NCBI RefSeq assembly: GCF_035989305.1
Contig: NZ_CP108514.1
Location: 4,216,501 to 4,280,500, forward strand
Direction: 5' to 3'
Origin: Streptomyces sp. NBC_01233
GTDB taxonomy: Bacteria > Actinomycetota > Actinomycetes > Streptomycetales > Streptomycetaceae
DNA: 64,000 nucleotides
The notes under the pieces are model-generated. The model did no database searches. It saw nothing but the letters and a program-made list of their open reading frames with translations, and was not told where the DNA came from. Shown here in pieces: positions 41,817-49,699 of this stretch (positions are counted from its first letter, which is position 1; each line of letters begins with the position of its first letter). The position numbers and the translations under genes are program-made.

Positions 41817-41906
41817 TCACATGGATCGACAGAGCATGGCGGCGACGCGACACAGGTCTACTGCCCGTCGCTTCGTGAGGTCCGCCTGCTGATGCTTCAT
41901 AGCCAT
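41817..41906 (-). CDS. Putative 29-aa leader peptide upstream of the rhodanese operon
   Basis: The minus strand encodes MAMKHQQADLTKRRAVDLCR, then VAAMLCRSM and a stop (ATG at 41906 or the ATG at 41900). The pattern LTKRRAVDLCRVAAMLCR closely resembles the short actinobacterial 'putative leader peptide' family found before sulfur and cysteine genes, with its Cys codons placed near the end. TACGAT lies just upstream, so the message may start at or next to the ATG. The 177 nt between its stop and the rhodanese start could form the regulatory RNA. Stalling at Cys codons when cysteine is short is the expected mechanism (inference). Confidence 0.68.
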   Translation of the reverse strand: MAMKHQQADLTKRRAVDLCRVAAMLCRSM

Positions 41907-42061
41907 GGATCGTAGGGACGAATCAGCCGCCCTGTCACCGGTGTGTCATATTCCGAGACAGGATCGTCCGGATTCTGGGATACGAACCCCCCGGGCGGCC
42001 GCCGCGCCGCCCCCGGGAGCCGTCGTACGGCCCGTCCTTCTGCGGATCGGACCGCACCGTC

Positions 42062-42778
42062 TCACGATCCGGCCACCACCACGTTCGAGCCGCCCAGCGT
42101 GAGGTGCACACCGGCCTCGTCCGAGGTCAGGGCCGAGAGGTGGAGCCCGGCCGGCATGCCGACCTCGAGGTTGCGCTCGAAGTCGGTCTTCTTGCGGATC
42201 AGCTTCTCGACCCCGGGTATGCCCGCGCCCGGCACCTCGTCGGCGTGCACCCGGACGAGCTTGCCGCCCTTTCCGTCCGGCGCGTCCACGAGGGAGATCG
42301 TCGACACCACGCTGTGCGTCACGGTCTTGCCGAGCACGTCCACGGCCGCGCTGACCTTCACCTTGCCCGGCGCCCCGCCGTAGGTGAGGGTCGCGCCGGT
42401 CTGCGAGGCCGCGGTCAGGTCCGCGTACGTGATGCGCCCGGTGCCCTCGGCCCGCTCGGCGGTGCCGCCGCTGTAGTCACTGTTCAGCTTCACGCTGCGG
42501 AAGCTCGCGTCGAGCTCCGAGAGCCGCGTCTTGCGGCCCTCGGCGACGACCTCGACACCTCTGAGCTTCAGGTCGACCCGGTCCAGCTCGTGGCTGAGCG
42601 CCTGGGTCAGGAAGGGGAATCCGCGGATCTCCACTTCCGAACTGCCGGCCAGGCCCTGGCGGGCCTGGATCTTGTCGGCCAGCTGGTTCTCCGCGTAACC
42701 GGCGGCCCACCGGTCCAGGCCCGCGAAGATCGCCCCCAGCACCACTCCGATGATCACAACGATCCGCAGAGCACGCAC
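42062..42778 (-). CDS. DUF2993 (LmeA-like) protein
   Basis: A 238-aa protein with an N-terminal membrane anchor or signal peptide (LRIVVIIGVVLGAIFAGLD) and an external beta-rich domain beginning YAENQLADKIQARQGLAGSS. This is the start of the DUF2993 domain, the family of mycobacterial LmeA, a phosphatidylinositol-mannoside-binding protein of the cell envelope. Repeats such as EIRGFPFLTQAL are characteristic. A GGGGGAGG site precedes the GTG. Its role in Streptomyces is unknown. Confidence 0.85.
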   Translation of the reverse strand: MRALRIVVIIGVVLGAIFAGLDRWAAGYAENQLADKIQARQGLAGSSEVEIRGFPFLTQALSHELDRVDLKLRGVEVVAEGRKTRLSELDASFRSVKLNSDYSGGTAERAEGTGRITYADLTAASQTGATLTYGGAPGKVKVSAAVDVLGKTVTHSVVSTISLVDAPDGKGGKLVRVHADEVPGAGIPGVEKLIRKKTDFERNLEVGMPAGLHLSALTSDEAGVHLTLGGSNVVVAGS

Positions 42779-42843
42779 GTGCCCCTCCCCCTGCTAGTCG
42801 GTACGAGCGATCCAGTGGAACATGTGCGCCCGTCAGCGGAACG

Positions 42844-44520
42844 TCAGCCCACCACCCGGCCGATCAGGTACACGGCGGGAGCGGCGGCCGCGAGCGGCAG
42901 AGCGACGCCGGCCGTCATGTGCACGAACTTCGACGGGTAGTCGTACGCCGCCACCCGCAGCCCGATCAGCGCGCACACGCCGCAGACCAGGCCGAGCAGC
43001 GCCCCGCCCACCCCGACGGAGGTCATTCCGCCGACCGCGATGCCCGCACCGGCGGCCGCGGCCAGCGAGACGCCGACCGAGGGTGCGGTGGGCAGCGGCA
43101 GCGCACGGGCGAAGACGGCGACCGCCACGGGGGCCGCGCCGACCGTGACGGCGGCGGAACCGGCGGCCAGGTAGCCGGCGCAGATGATGGCGAGGGCGGC
43201 CGAGGCCACCGAGGCCATCAGCCCGTACATCCGCTCGTCGGGATCGGCGTGGCTGCGCAGCTGGAGGACGAGGGTGAGCAGCACCCAGGCGCCGAGCGTG
43301 CCGACGATCGCGCCGGGGCCGTACGTGCGGTCCACCGCGAGCACGGCCACGTCGGCGACCACGGCCCCGGCGAAGGCGAGGGCGATGCCCTGGCGGGCCG
43401 GCCACATGCCGTTGAGGCGGAACCAGCCGGCCGCGGTGAGCCCCTGCAGGGCGATCAGCGGCACGAGCAGGGCGTACTGCCCGAGGGCCGCGGCCACGGC
43501 GAGCAGCAGGCCGAGGGCGGCGGTCAGTATGGCCGACTGCGGGCCCGGGTCGATGATCGGCGACCGGCCTTCGGCGCGGGCCTGGGCCGGGTCGACGGCG
43601 CGCACGGTGTTCCCGGCGAGGGTGGGCGGGGACCAGGCGGTGACCTCCACCGCTTCGGCGCCGTCCTCGGCCGGGACCGGGGCGGCGGCTGTCTGGGGCG
43701 GGAGGTAGGCGGTCTGCTCGGCCGGGGCCTCGTCCATGCCCTCAGCGCCCGGCACCGGCGGCAAGTACGCAGTCTCCTCGGCCGGGGCCTGGGACTGCGC
43801 GGGACCGGGGTACGGCGGCAGGTAGGCCGTCTCGGCGGCCGCGGCGGGCATCCCCGCGCCCTGACCGCCCCGGGACCAGTCCTGGGCGGGGGCCGGCGCC
43901 TGGGCCTGCACCTCGTCGCGGAACCAGCCTTCAGGGGCGGCCGGCTGCTGTGCGGGGCCGGGGTACGGCGGCATGTACGCGGTCTGCTCGGCGGCGGCCT
44001 CCTGCGCGGGACCGGGGTAGGGCGGCAGGTAGGCCGTCTCGGCGGCCGCGGCGGGCGTCCCCGCTCCCTGGCCGCCCCGGGACCAGTCCTGGGCCGGAGC
44101 CGGAGCCTGGGCCGGGGCCTCGTCCCGGAACCAGCCCTCTGGAGCCACGGGCTGCTGCGCGGGCCCGCCGGCCGCCGGGTACTCGTACGACGCCGCGTAG
44201 GAATCGGCGGACCCGGCCGCGGAACCGTCCGGCCAGGGCACACCGGAACCGCCGGCCGGGGCCTGGGGCTGCGCCTGCGCCTCGGCGGCCGGGGCCTCGT
44301 CGCGGAACCAGCCCTCGGGCGCCACCGGCTGCCCCGGCACCGCGCCCAGCGCCGGATACACCGGCTGGTGGCTGGTGTCCCAGGTGTCGGACTGCCAGGT
44401 CTGGGTCCCGTACGGGTCCTGCTGCTGCGCGTACTGCTGCCGCCGCAGCTCGTGCTGCTCGTACTGCGCCTGCTGTTCGCGCTGTTCCCGCTGCTGCTGG
44501 TGTTCTTCAGGCGTGCTCAT
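42844..44520 (-). CDS. Polytopic membrane protein with repetitive Gln/Pro-rich cytoplasmic head
   Basis: A 558-aa protein. Residues 1-325 are hydrophilic and repetitive, with several copies of PEGWFRDE and of ETAYLPPYPGPAQ. A duplicated block of about 69 residues is visible at the DNA level as a 207-bp repeat. Residues 330-555 contain about eight to nine membrane helices, beginning SAILTAALGLLLAVAAALGQ and ending PLAAAAPAVYLIGRVVG. No transporter family is recognised. The MoaD/ThiS-like gene ends 10 bp before its ATG on the same strand, so the two are probably co-transcribed. Confidence 0.78.
   Translation of the reverse strand: MSTPEEHQQQREQREQQAQYEQHELRRQQYAQQQDPYGTQTWQSDTWDTSHQPVYPALGAVPGQPVAPEGWFRDEAPAAEAQAQPQAPAGGSGVPWPDGSAAGSADSYAASYEYPAAGGPAQQPVAPEGWFRDEAPAQAPAPAQDWSRGGQGAGTPAAAAETAYLPPYPGPAQEAAAEQTAYMPPYPGPAQQPAAPEGWFRDEVQAQAPAPAQDWSRGGQGAGMPAAAAETAYLPPYPGPAQSQAPAEETAYLPPVPGAEGMDEAPAEQTAYLPPQTAAAPVPAEDGAEAVEVTAWSPPTLAGNTVRAVDPAQARAEGRSPIIDPGPQSAILTAALGLLLAVAAALGQYALLVPLIALQGLTAAGWFRLNGMWPARQGIALAFAGAVVADVAVLAVDRTYGPGAIVGTLGAWVLLTLVLQLRSHADPDERMYGLMASVASAALAIICAGYLAAGSAAVTVGAAPVAVAVFARALPLPTAPSVGVSLAAAAGAGIAVGGMTSVGVGGALLGLVCGVCALIGLRVAAYDYPSKFVHMTAGVALPLAAAAPAVYLIGRVVG
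43799..44155. repeat. 207-bp-offset internal duplication in the membrane protein gene
   Basis: About 150 bp starting at 43799 recur with few changes 207 bp further on, from 44006. For example, GGCAGGTAGGCCGTCTCGGC starts at 43817 and at 44024. The copies encode the AQDWSRGGQGAG and ETAYLPPYPGPAQ blocks of the cytoplasmic head. Confidence 0.8.
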
Positions 44521-44530
44521 CGGCTCCCGC

Positions 44531-44785
44531 TCACCCGCCCGCGAACGGGGGGAGCACCTCGACGGTGCCCCCCTCGGTCAGCAGGACGGAATCATGCGGG
44601 CGCTTGCCCACAGGCTCGTCGTTCACGAGGAAGGAGCAGCGCAGCAGGACCCGGGTCAGCTCCCCGGGGTGGCGCTCCCGCACGGCGTCGAGCGCCTCGG
44701 CCAGTGTGCGCGCCGAGTACGGCTCCTCCGCCGTCTTGGCCGCGGCCTTGGCCGCCGCCCAGTAGCGGATGGTTCCGGTTGCCAC
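44531..44785 (-). CDS. MoaD/ThiS-family ubiquitin-like sulfur carrier
   Basis: An 84-aa beta-grasp protein ending in Gly-Gly (PPFAGG). That C-terminus becomes the thiocarboxylate in sulfur carriers for molybdopterin, thiamine or cysteine synthesis. The fold signature RVLLRCSFLVNDEP, then DSVLLTEGGTVEVLPPFAGG is typical of MoaD. The GTG at 44785 has AGGAG in good position and gives the usual family length; an ATG at 44824 would add 13 residues. No molybdopterin or thiamine genes are nearby, so the pathway is not certain. Confidence 0.85.
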   Translation of the reverse strand: MATGTIRYWAAAKAAAKTAEEPYSARTLAEALDAVRERHPGELTRVLLRCSFLVNDEPVGKRPHDSVLLTEGGTVEVLPPFAGG

Positions 44786-45008
44786 TGCAGCTCCTATCGT
44801 CGGCTCTCTACCGTCGGCCTCCATGATGGCCCCTCCGGCCGTCCGCCCCGGCGTGCACCAACGCTCCGCGTGTGCGCCCCGGCGGCGCCGGGTCACCGCC
44901 CGGCGGGCCGCCGATCCGGTGAAACCGGGGCATACGCGGGGGACGGGCGTGGCAGAACCCACAGGAGGCGATGTCGTAGATGCCTCGGCCGCCGACGGGC
45001 GGGTGGGC

Positions 45009-45057
45009 TATTCTGCTTGGCGAGAGGATCCGGGCAACGTTGCCCCCGGGTCCTTTT
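45009..45057 (+). promoter_or_regulatory. glnR promoter -10 and leader hairpin (attenuator-like)
   Basis: TATTCT (45009-45014) fits a -10 box. Directly after the expected start point, GGATCCGGG (45026-45034) pairs with CCCGGGTCC (45045-45053), the inner part GGGCAACGTTGCCC being a perfect palindrome in its own right. TTTT (45054-45057) follows. A stable hairpin plus T run at the very 5' end of a 225-nt leader is the form of an intrinsic terminator, which could limit glnR transcription. The same structure might instead end an upstream transcript. Confidence 0.6.
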
Positions 45058-45193
45058 GTGCTTTCAGCGCGTTGAACGAACCGAGAACAGTGGTATCCAT
45101 GCGGACCCCAGGGCGCGGGGACCGCAGGGGCGCCAGGCAAGACGTACGAAGCAGTACCGCGCACGTCCTCGACGGGACCGAGGAGGAACCGAC

Positions 45194-45247
45194 GTGATGG
45201 ACCAGCGAACCGTGCACCGTCCGACCCGGGCAGGTGGTCGGTCATGA
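45194..45247 (+). CDS. Coupled 16-17-aa upstream ORF of glnR
   Basis: Behind GAGGAGGAACC, GTG (45194) and ATG (45197) open a short frame encoding [16 protein letters not shown]. Its TGA (45245-45247) overlaps the glnR ATG at 45244 in ATGA. The consensus ribosome site belongs to this mini-ORF, whereas glnR has only a weak one, so translation of glnR is probably coupled to it. Peptide function is unlikely; a regulatory role is more plausible. Confidence 0.55.
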   Translation: MMDQRTVHRPTRAGGRS

Positions 45248-46071
45248 GCTCACTCCTGCTGCTCACCAACGCGCTGCAGCCCTCCACCGAGGTGCTGCCC
45301 GCACTCGGCCTGCTGCTGCACAACGTCCGGGTGGCCCCGGCCGAGGGCCCGGCCCTCGTGGACACCCCGGGTGCCGACGTCATCCTCGTGGACGGCCGCC
45401 GCGACCTGCCGCAGGTGCGGTCGCTGTGCCAGCTGCTGCGCTCCACCGGGCCCGGCTGCCCGCTGATCCTCGTCGTCACCGAGGGCGGCCTCGCGGCCGT
45501 CACCGCCGACTGGGGCATCGACGACGTCCTCCTGGACACCGCCGGCCCGGCCGAGGTCGAGGCGCGGCTGCGGCTGGCCACCGGCCGTCAGCAGCTGGGC
45601 TCGGACGACTCCCCGATGGAGATCCGCAACGGCGACCTGTCGGTGGACGAGGCGACGTACTCCGCCAAGCTCAAGGGCCGGGTGCTGGACCTCACCTTCA
45701 AGGAGTTCGAGCTGCTCAAGTACCTCGCGCAGCACCCGGGCCGGGTCTTCACCCGCGCCCAGCTGCTGCAGGAGGTCTGGGGCTACGACTACTTCGGCGG
45801 CACCCGGACCGTGGACGTCCACGTACGGCGGCTGCGCGCCAAGCTCGGTCCCGAGCACGAGTCGCTGATCGGCACGGTCCGCAACGTCGGCTACCGCTTC
45901 GTCACGCCGGAGAAGGTCGAGCGGGCGGCGGCGGAGGCCGCGGCCCAGGCGGTGGCGAAGGCCGCCGCGCAGGCCACCGCGCAGACGTCCGCGCAGCCGG
46001 CCGCGGCCGTCACCCGATCGGCGGAGGAGCCCGAGATCGTCCACTCGGCAGGACGGCCTGCCCAGAGGTAG
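45244..46071 (+). CDS. glnR: GlnR, global nitrogen regulator (orphan OmpR-family)
   Basis: GlnR activates or represses nitrogen genes (glnA, glnII, amtB-glnK-glnD, nirBD and others) in Streptomyces. The 275-aa protein starts [20 protein letters not shown], the hallmark of GlnR. It has a receiver-like domain that keeps Asp50 (VILVDGRRD) but lacks the other acidic-pocket residues, so it is an atypical, kinase-free regulator that acts as a dimer. The winged helix includes [20 protein letters not shown] and [16 protein letters not shown]. The last 45 residues are an Ala-rich tail. The leader contains a hairpin and a coupled upstream ORF. Confidence 0.95.
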   Translation: MSSLLLLTNALQPSTEVLPALGLLLHNVRVAPAEGPALVDTPGADVILVDGRRDLPQVRSLCQLLRSTGPGCPLILVVTEGGLAAVTADWGIDDVLLDTAGPAEVEARLRLATGRQQLGSDDSPMEIRNGDLSVDEATYSAKLKGRVLDLTFKEFELLKYLAQHPGRVFTRAQLLQEVWGYDYFGGTRTVDVHVRRLRAKLGPEHESLIGTVRNVGYRFVTPEKVERAAAEAAAQAVAKAAAQATAQTSAQPAAAVTRSAEEPEIVHSAGRPAQR

Positions 46072-46095
46072 GTCACCCCGCGTAGACTGCCGAGC

Positions 46096-47118
46096 GTGGC
46101 CAAGGTGACGCGGGATGACGTGGCACGACTTGCGGGTACGTCTACCGCCGTCGTGAGCTACGTCATCAACAACGGACCCCGGCCGGTTGCCCCGGCCACG
46201 CGCGAGCGTGTCCTCGCCGCGATCAAGGAACTGGGCTACCGCCCGGACCGGGTCGCCCAGGCGATGGCCTCGCGGCGCACCGACCTCATAGGCATGATCG
46301 TCCCGGACGCCCGGCAGCCGTTCTTCGCGGAGATGGCGCACGCGGTCGAACAGGCCGCCGCCGAGCGCGGGAAGATGGTGCTGGTCGGCAACTCCGACTA
46401 CCGCACCGAGCGCGAGGTCCACTACCTGCGGGCCTTCCTCGGCATGCGGGTCTCGGGCCTCATCCTGGTCAGCCAGGGCATGAGCGAGCAGGCCGCCAGC
46501 GAGATCGAGGCCTGGGACGCACGGGTCGTACTGCTGCACGAGCGCCCGGAGGCGATCGACGACGTCGCCGTCGTCACCGACGACATCGGCGGCGCCCAGC
46601 TCGCCACCCGCCACCTGCTGGAGCACGGACACGAGTACGTCGCCTGCATCGGCGGCGTCGAGAACACCCCGTCCGTCGGCGACCCGGTCGCCGACCACGT
46701 CGAGGGCTGGCGGCGGGCCATGCAGGAGTCCGGCCGCTCCGTCGAGGGCCAGCTCATCGAGGCCCCGTACAACCGCTACGACGCGTACAAGGTCGCCCTG
46801 GAGGTCCTGGCCCGGCCCGACCGGCCGACGGCCATCTTCTGCGCCACGGACGACCAGGCGATCGGCGTGCTGCGCGCCGCGCGGGAGCTGCGCATCGACG
46901 TGCCCGGGGAACTGGCCGTGGCCGGCTTCGACGACGTGAAGGAGGCGGCCCTCACGGACCCGCCGCTGACCACGATCGCCTCGGACCGCCCGGCGATGGC
47001 CCGCGCCGCGGTGGACCTCGTCCTGGACGACGGCCTCCGCGTGGCCGGCTCGCGCCGCGAACGCCTGAAGCAGTTCCCCTCGGCCCTGGTGATCCGCCGC
47101 TCCTGCGGCTGCCGCTAG
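46096..47118 (+). CDS. LacI-family transcriptional regulator
   Basis: A 340-aa sugar-type repressor. Residues 3-55 form the HTH and hinge helix ([20 protein letters not shown], then the [15 protein letters not shown] hinge), and the rest is a periplasmic-binding-protein-like effector domain ([17 protein letters not shown] to the C-terminus). The last residues contain a Cys-x-Cys (RRSCGCR), which is unusual. TAGACT (46083-46088) lies 7 bp before the GTG at 46096, indicating leaderless translation. Its target and ligand are unknown; no sugar operon is adjacent. It is 24 bp downstream of glnR. Confidence 0.9.
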   Translation: MAKVTRDDVARLAGTSTAVVSYVINNGPRPVAPATRERVLAAIKELGYRPDRVAQAMASRRTDLIGMIVPDARQPFFAEMAHAVEQAAAERGKMVLVGNSDYRTEREVHYLRAFLGMRVSGLILVSQGMSEQAASEIEAWDARVVLLHERPEAIDDVAVVTDDIGGAQLATRHLLEHGHEYVACIGGVENTPSVGDPVADHVEGWRRAMQESGRSVEGQLIEAPYNRYDAYKVALEVLARPDRPTAIFCATDDQAIGVLRAARELRIDVPGELAVAGFDDVKEAALTDPPLTTIASDRPAMARAAVDLVLDDGLRVAGSRRERLKQFPSALVIRRSCGCR

Positions 47119-47131
47119 GTCGTCCTCTGCC

Positions 47132-47527
47132 TCACCAGGCGCAGAAGAGGAACAGGAAGAACACCGGCAGCACCGCGGCCAGCGCCACCGACGCGGCGCC
47201 CGGGGAGTTGTCGGGATCGGCGACGGAGGCGACCAGCAGCAGGAGCGCCGCCGGGACGACGGGTCCGAGACCGAACGTGGCCCCGATCAGCGAGGCCCCC
47301 AGCAGCACCATCCCGGTGAGCAGGCAGGCCCGGTAGAAGACCGTCGGCGCGGCACGCATGAGGAGCGGCAGGGCGGCGACGGCCAGCACCGCCAGGTACA
47401 CGCCGCCCGGCATGCCCCCCATCCCCACGGTCGCCGCGCACACCGTGGCGACGGCCGTCACCGCGGCCGCCGTCACGGCCAGTCGCCACGGCACGCGGGA
47501 CACCTTCTGCCGCACGGCCTCGTCCAT
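47132..47527 (-). CDS. Small integral membrane protein
   Basis: A 131-aa protein with a short charged head and four to five membrane helices (LAVTAAAVTAVATVCAATV; GGVYLAVLAVAALPLLM; LLTGMVLLGASLIGATFGLG; VPAALLLLVASVA; VALAAVLPVFFLFLFCAW), ending in Cys-Ala-Trp. No family recognised. It is controlled by a tandem palindromic operator 22 bp upstream, which suggests induction by a signal, and its stop is 13 bp from that of the convergent LacI gene. Confidence 0.75.
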   Translation of the reverse strand: MDEAVRQKVSRVPWRLAVTAAAVTAVATVCAATVGMGGMPGGVYLAVLAVAALPLLMRAAPTVFYRACLLTGMVLLGASLIGATFGLGPVVPAALLLLVASVADPDNSPGAASVALAAVLPVFFLFLFCAW

Positions 47528-47548
47528 CCACGATCCCCCGATCCCCGT

Positions 47549-47576
47549 TTGAACACGTTCATTTGAACGCGTTCAA
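47549..47576. promoter_or_regulatory. Two adjacent 14-bp palindromic operators
   Basis: TTGAACACGTTCAT (47549-47562) and TTGAACGCGTTCAA (47563-47576) stand side by side. The second is a perfect palindrome. They lie just before the leftward membrane-protein gene and upstream of the protease gene. TetR- or LacI-type repressors bind sites of this form. Confidence 0.7.
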
Positions 47577-47642
47577 GATAGCGGAAGGGGGGACGGAACG
47601 GGAAGCGTCTTTACATCGGGCATACGCGGTTCTGTCGGGCTT

Positions 47643-47670
47643 CTCAGGCCGGACTCAGGAAGCTCTCATC
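47643..47670. promoter_or_regulatory. Three 11-bp-spaced direct repeats upstream of the HtrA-like gene
   Basis: CTCAGG at 47643, CTCAGG at 47654 and CTCATC at 47665 are exactly 11 bp apart. Such one-turn direct repeats are bound by OmpR-family response regulators. The obvious candidate is the regulator encoded immediately after the protease. Confidence 0.55.
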
Positions 47671-47692
47671 AACGGCCAGCACAGTCGTGGTC

Positions 47693-48892
47693 ATGACCGA
47701 GAGCTTCCGCCGCGAAGGCGAGTACCCGCAGGAACACCGCCCCCAGCACGCGCCCTTCGGCGAGGACTGGCAGCGCGGGCGTGACCGGCTGGCGCAGGAC
47801 GCCGCGGCGGGGGCGTACCCGCCGCCGCCCTCGTACCCGCCCGCCGCACCCGGCTGGCACGAGGCGCACCAGCCCCCGGTCATCCGCGGCGAGACGGTCC
47901 CCGCAGGCGGCGGCAGCGGTCCCCGCCAGCCCGCCCACGCCGCCCCCGCGCCCCGCGCGAAGCGGCCCGTGGCCCTGCTGGCGGCCGTCGCGCTCGCCGC
48001 GGCCCTGGTCGGCGGCGGCACCGCGGCCGCCGTCCAGCAGCTGATGGTCCACCACAACGGCGGCGCCGGCGGCGTCAACGGCACCAACGTCTCGCAGAGC
48101 ACCGGCACGGGCACCGGCACCGTCTCCGGCGTCGCCGAACAGGTCAGCCCCTCGGTCGTCCGCATCGACACCCGCACCGCGTCCGGCCAGGGCACCGGCT
48201 CCGGAATCGTCGTCACCGCCGACGGCGAGATCGTCACCAACAACCACGTCGTGAGCGGCGCCGCCGAGATCCAGGTGACGATGAGCGACGGCAAGAAGTA
48301 CAAGGCCGCGATCGTCGGCACCGATCCCGACAAGGACCTGGCCCTGATCAAGCTCCAGGGCGCCACCGGCCTCAAGCCCGCCAAGCTCGGCGACTCCGGC
48401 AGCGTCAAGGTCGGCGACCAGGTCGTCGCCATCGGCTCCCCCGACGGACTCACCGGCACCGTCACCAGCGGCATCGTCTCGGCGCTGAACCGCGAGGTGA
48501 AGGTGGCGAAGTCCGAGCAGCAGTCCCCGCAGGGCCGGCAGCAGGACGGCGACGGCTGGCCCTTCTCCTTCGGCGGCCGCGAGTTCAACGGGGACACCGG
48601 CTCGAACACCACCTCGTACAAGGCCCTGCAGACCGACGCCTCCCTCAACCCCGGCAACTCCGGCGGCGCCCTGGTCAACATGAACGGCGAGATCGTGGGC
48701 ATGCCCTCCGCGATCTACTCCCCCTCGTCCGGCGGCTCCGCCGCGGGCAGCGTCGGCCTCGGCTTCGCCATCCCGGTCAACACCGTCAAGGCCGACCTGG
48801 AGTCCCTCCGCAAGGGCGGCCCCGGCGGTTCGGGCTCCGGCGGCTCCTCCGGCAGCGGCTCCGCCGCCAACGGCTTCGGCACCTCGTTCTAG
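47693..48892 (+). CDS. Membrane-anchored HtrA-like serine protease (PepD/trypsin-like)
   Basis: A 399-aa surface protease. A Pro-rich cytoplasmic head (1-88) and one membrane helix (PVALLAAVALAAALVGGGTAAA) are followed by a trypsin-like domain with the triad His185 (VTNNHVV), Asp215 (DKDLALIK) and Ser323 (PGNSGGALV). The C-terminus is a Gly/Ser tail with no PDZ domain, shorter than canonical HtrA. It is followed by a response regulator and kinase, the same grouping as pepD-mprAB in mycobacteria, where the protease handles envelope stress. The ATG at 47693 is used; the GTG two codons before is possible. Confidence 0.88.
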   Translation: MTESFRREGEYPQEHRPQHAPFGEDWQRGRDRLAQDAAAGAYPPPPSYPPAAPGWHEAHQPPVIRGETVPAGGGSGPRQPAHAAPAPRAKRPVALLAAVALAAALVGGGTAAAVQQLMVHHNGGAGGVNGTNVSQSTGTGTGTVSGVAEQVSPSVVRIDTRTASGQGTGSGIVVTADGEIVTNNHVVSGAAEIQVTMSDGKKYKAAIVGTDPDKDLALIKLQGATGLKPAKLGDSGSVKVGDQVVAIGSPDGLTGTVTSGIVSALNREVKVAKSEQQSPQGRQQDGDGWPFSFGGREFNGDTGSNTTSYKALQTDASLNPGNSGGALVNMNGEIVGMPSAIYSPSSGGSAAGSVGLGFAIPVNTVKADLESLRKGGPGGSGSGGSSGSGSAANGFGTSF

Positions 48893-48967
48893 CCCGTCCG
48901 TGGCAGGCTGGAAGCGCCGTCACCCGTCGGATTCCACGGCCGACCACCACCCCTGGGAGACCCATCC

Positions 48968-49699
48968 ATGATTCCCGCCGAAGGCGAAGCGCGGATCCTC
49001 GTCGTCGACGACGAACCGGCCGTACGCGAGGCCCTGCGCCGCAGCCTCGCCTTCGAGGGGTACGCCGTGCAGACCGCCGTCGACGGGATCGACGCCCTCG
49101 ACCGGGCGGCCTCGTACTCCCCCGACCTGATCGTCCTGGACATCCAGATGCCCCGGATGGACGGGCTGACGGCGGCCCGCCGGCTGCGCGCCTCCGGCAG
49201 TGTCACGCCGGTCCTGATGCTGACCGCCCGCGACACCGTCGGCGACCGCGTCACCGGCCTCGACGCGGGCGCCGACGACTACCTCGTCAAGCCCTTCGAG
49301 CTCGACGAGCTCTTCGCCCGCGTCCGCGCCCTGCTGCGCCGCAGCTCCTACGCGGCCCCGCAGGCCGGCGGCGAGAGCCACGAGGACGCCCTGACCTTCG
49401 GCGACCTGCGCATGGACCTCGCGACCCGCGAGGTCACCCGGGGCGGGCGGCCGGTGGAGCTGACCCGTACCGAGTTCACGCTGCTGGAGATGTTCCTCGC
49501 GCACCCGCGCCAGGTCCTGACCCGCGAGCAGATCCTCAAGACCGTCTGGGGCTTCGACTTCGAGCCCAGCTCCAACTCCCTGGACGTGTACGTGATGTAC
49601 CTGCGCCGCAAGACCGAGGCGGGCGGCGAGTCCCGCCTCGTCCACACGGTGCGCGGGGTGGGCTACGTCCTGCGCGCCGGCGAGAGCGGGCCCGAGTGA
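48968..49699 (+). CDS. OmpR-family response regulator (MprA-like)
   Basis: A 243-aa two-component regulator. The receiver domain has the acidic pair in LVVDDEP, phospho-Asp58 ([13 protein letters not shown]) and Lys in DYLVKPF. The winged-helix domain has [21 protein letters not shown] and the recognition helix region [16 protein letters not shown]. The stop overlaps the start of the kinase gene by 4 bp (GTGA). It probably regulates the upstream protease through the 11-bp repeats at 47.65 kb (inference). Confidence 0.92.
   Translation: MIPAEGEARILVVDDEPAVREALRRSLAFEGYAVQTAVDGIDALDRAASYSPDLIVLDIQMPRMDGLTAARRLRASGSVTPVLMLTARDTVGDRVTGLDAGADDYLVKPFELDELFARVRALLRRSSYAAPQAGGESHEDALTFGDLRMDLATREVTRGGRPVELTRTEFTLLEMFLAHPRQVLTREQILKTVWGFDFEPSSNSLDVYVMYLRRKTEAGGESRLVHTVRGVGYVLRAGESGPE

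Noticed and set aside
41681..41878. Plus-strand small frame opposite the leader peptide
   Set aside because: No ribosome site and no plausible downstream gene on that strand; the minus-strand peptide fits a known pattern.
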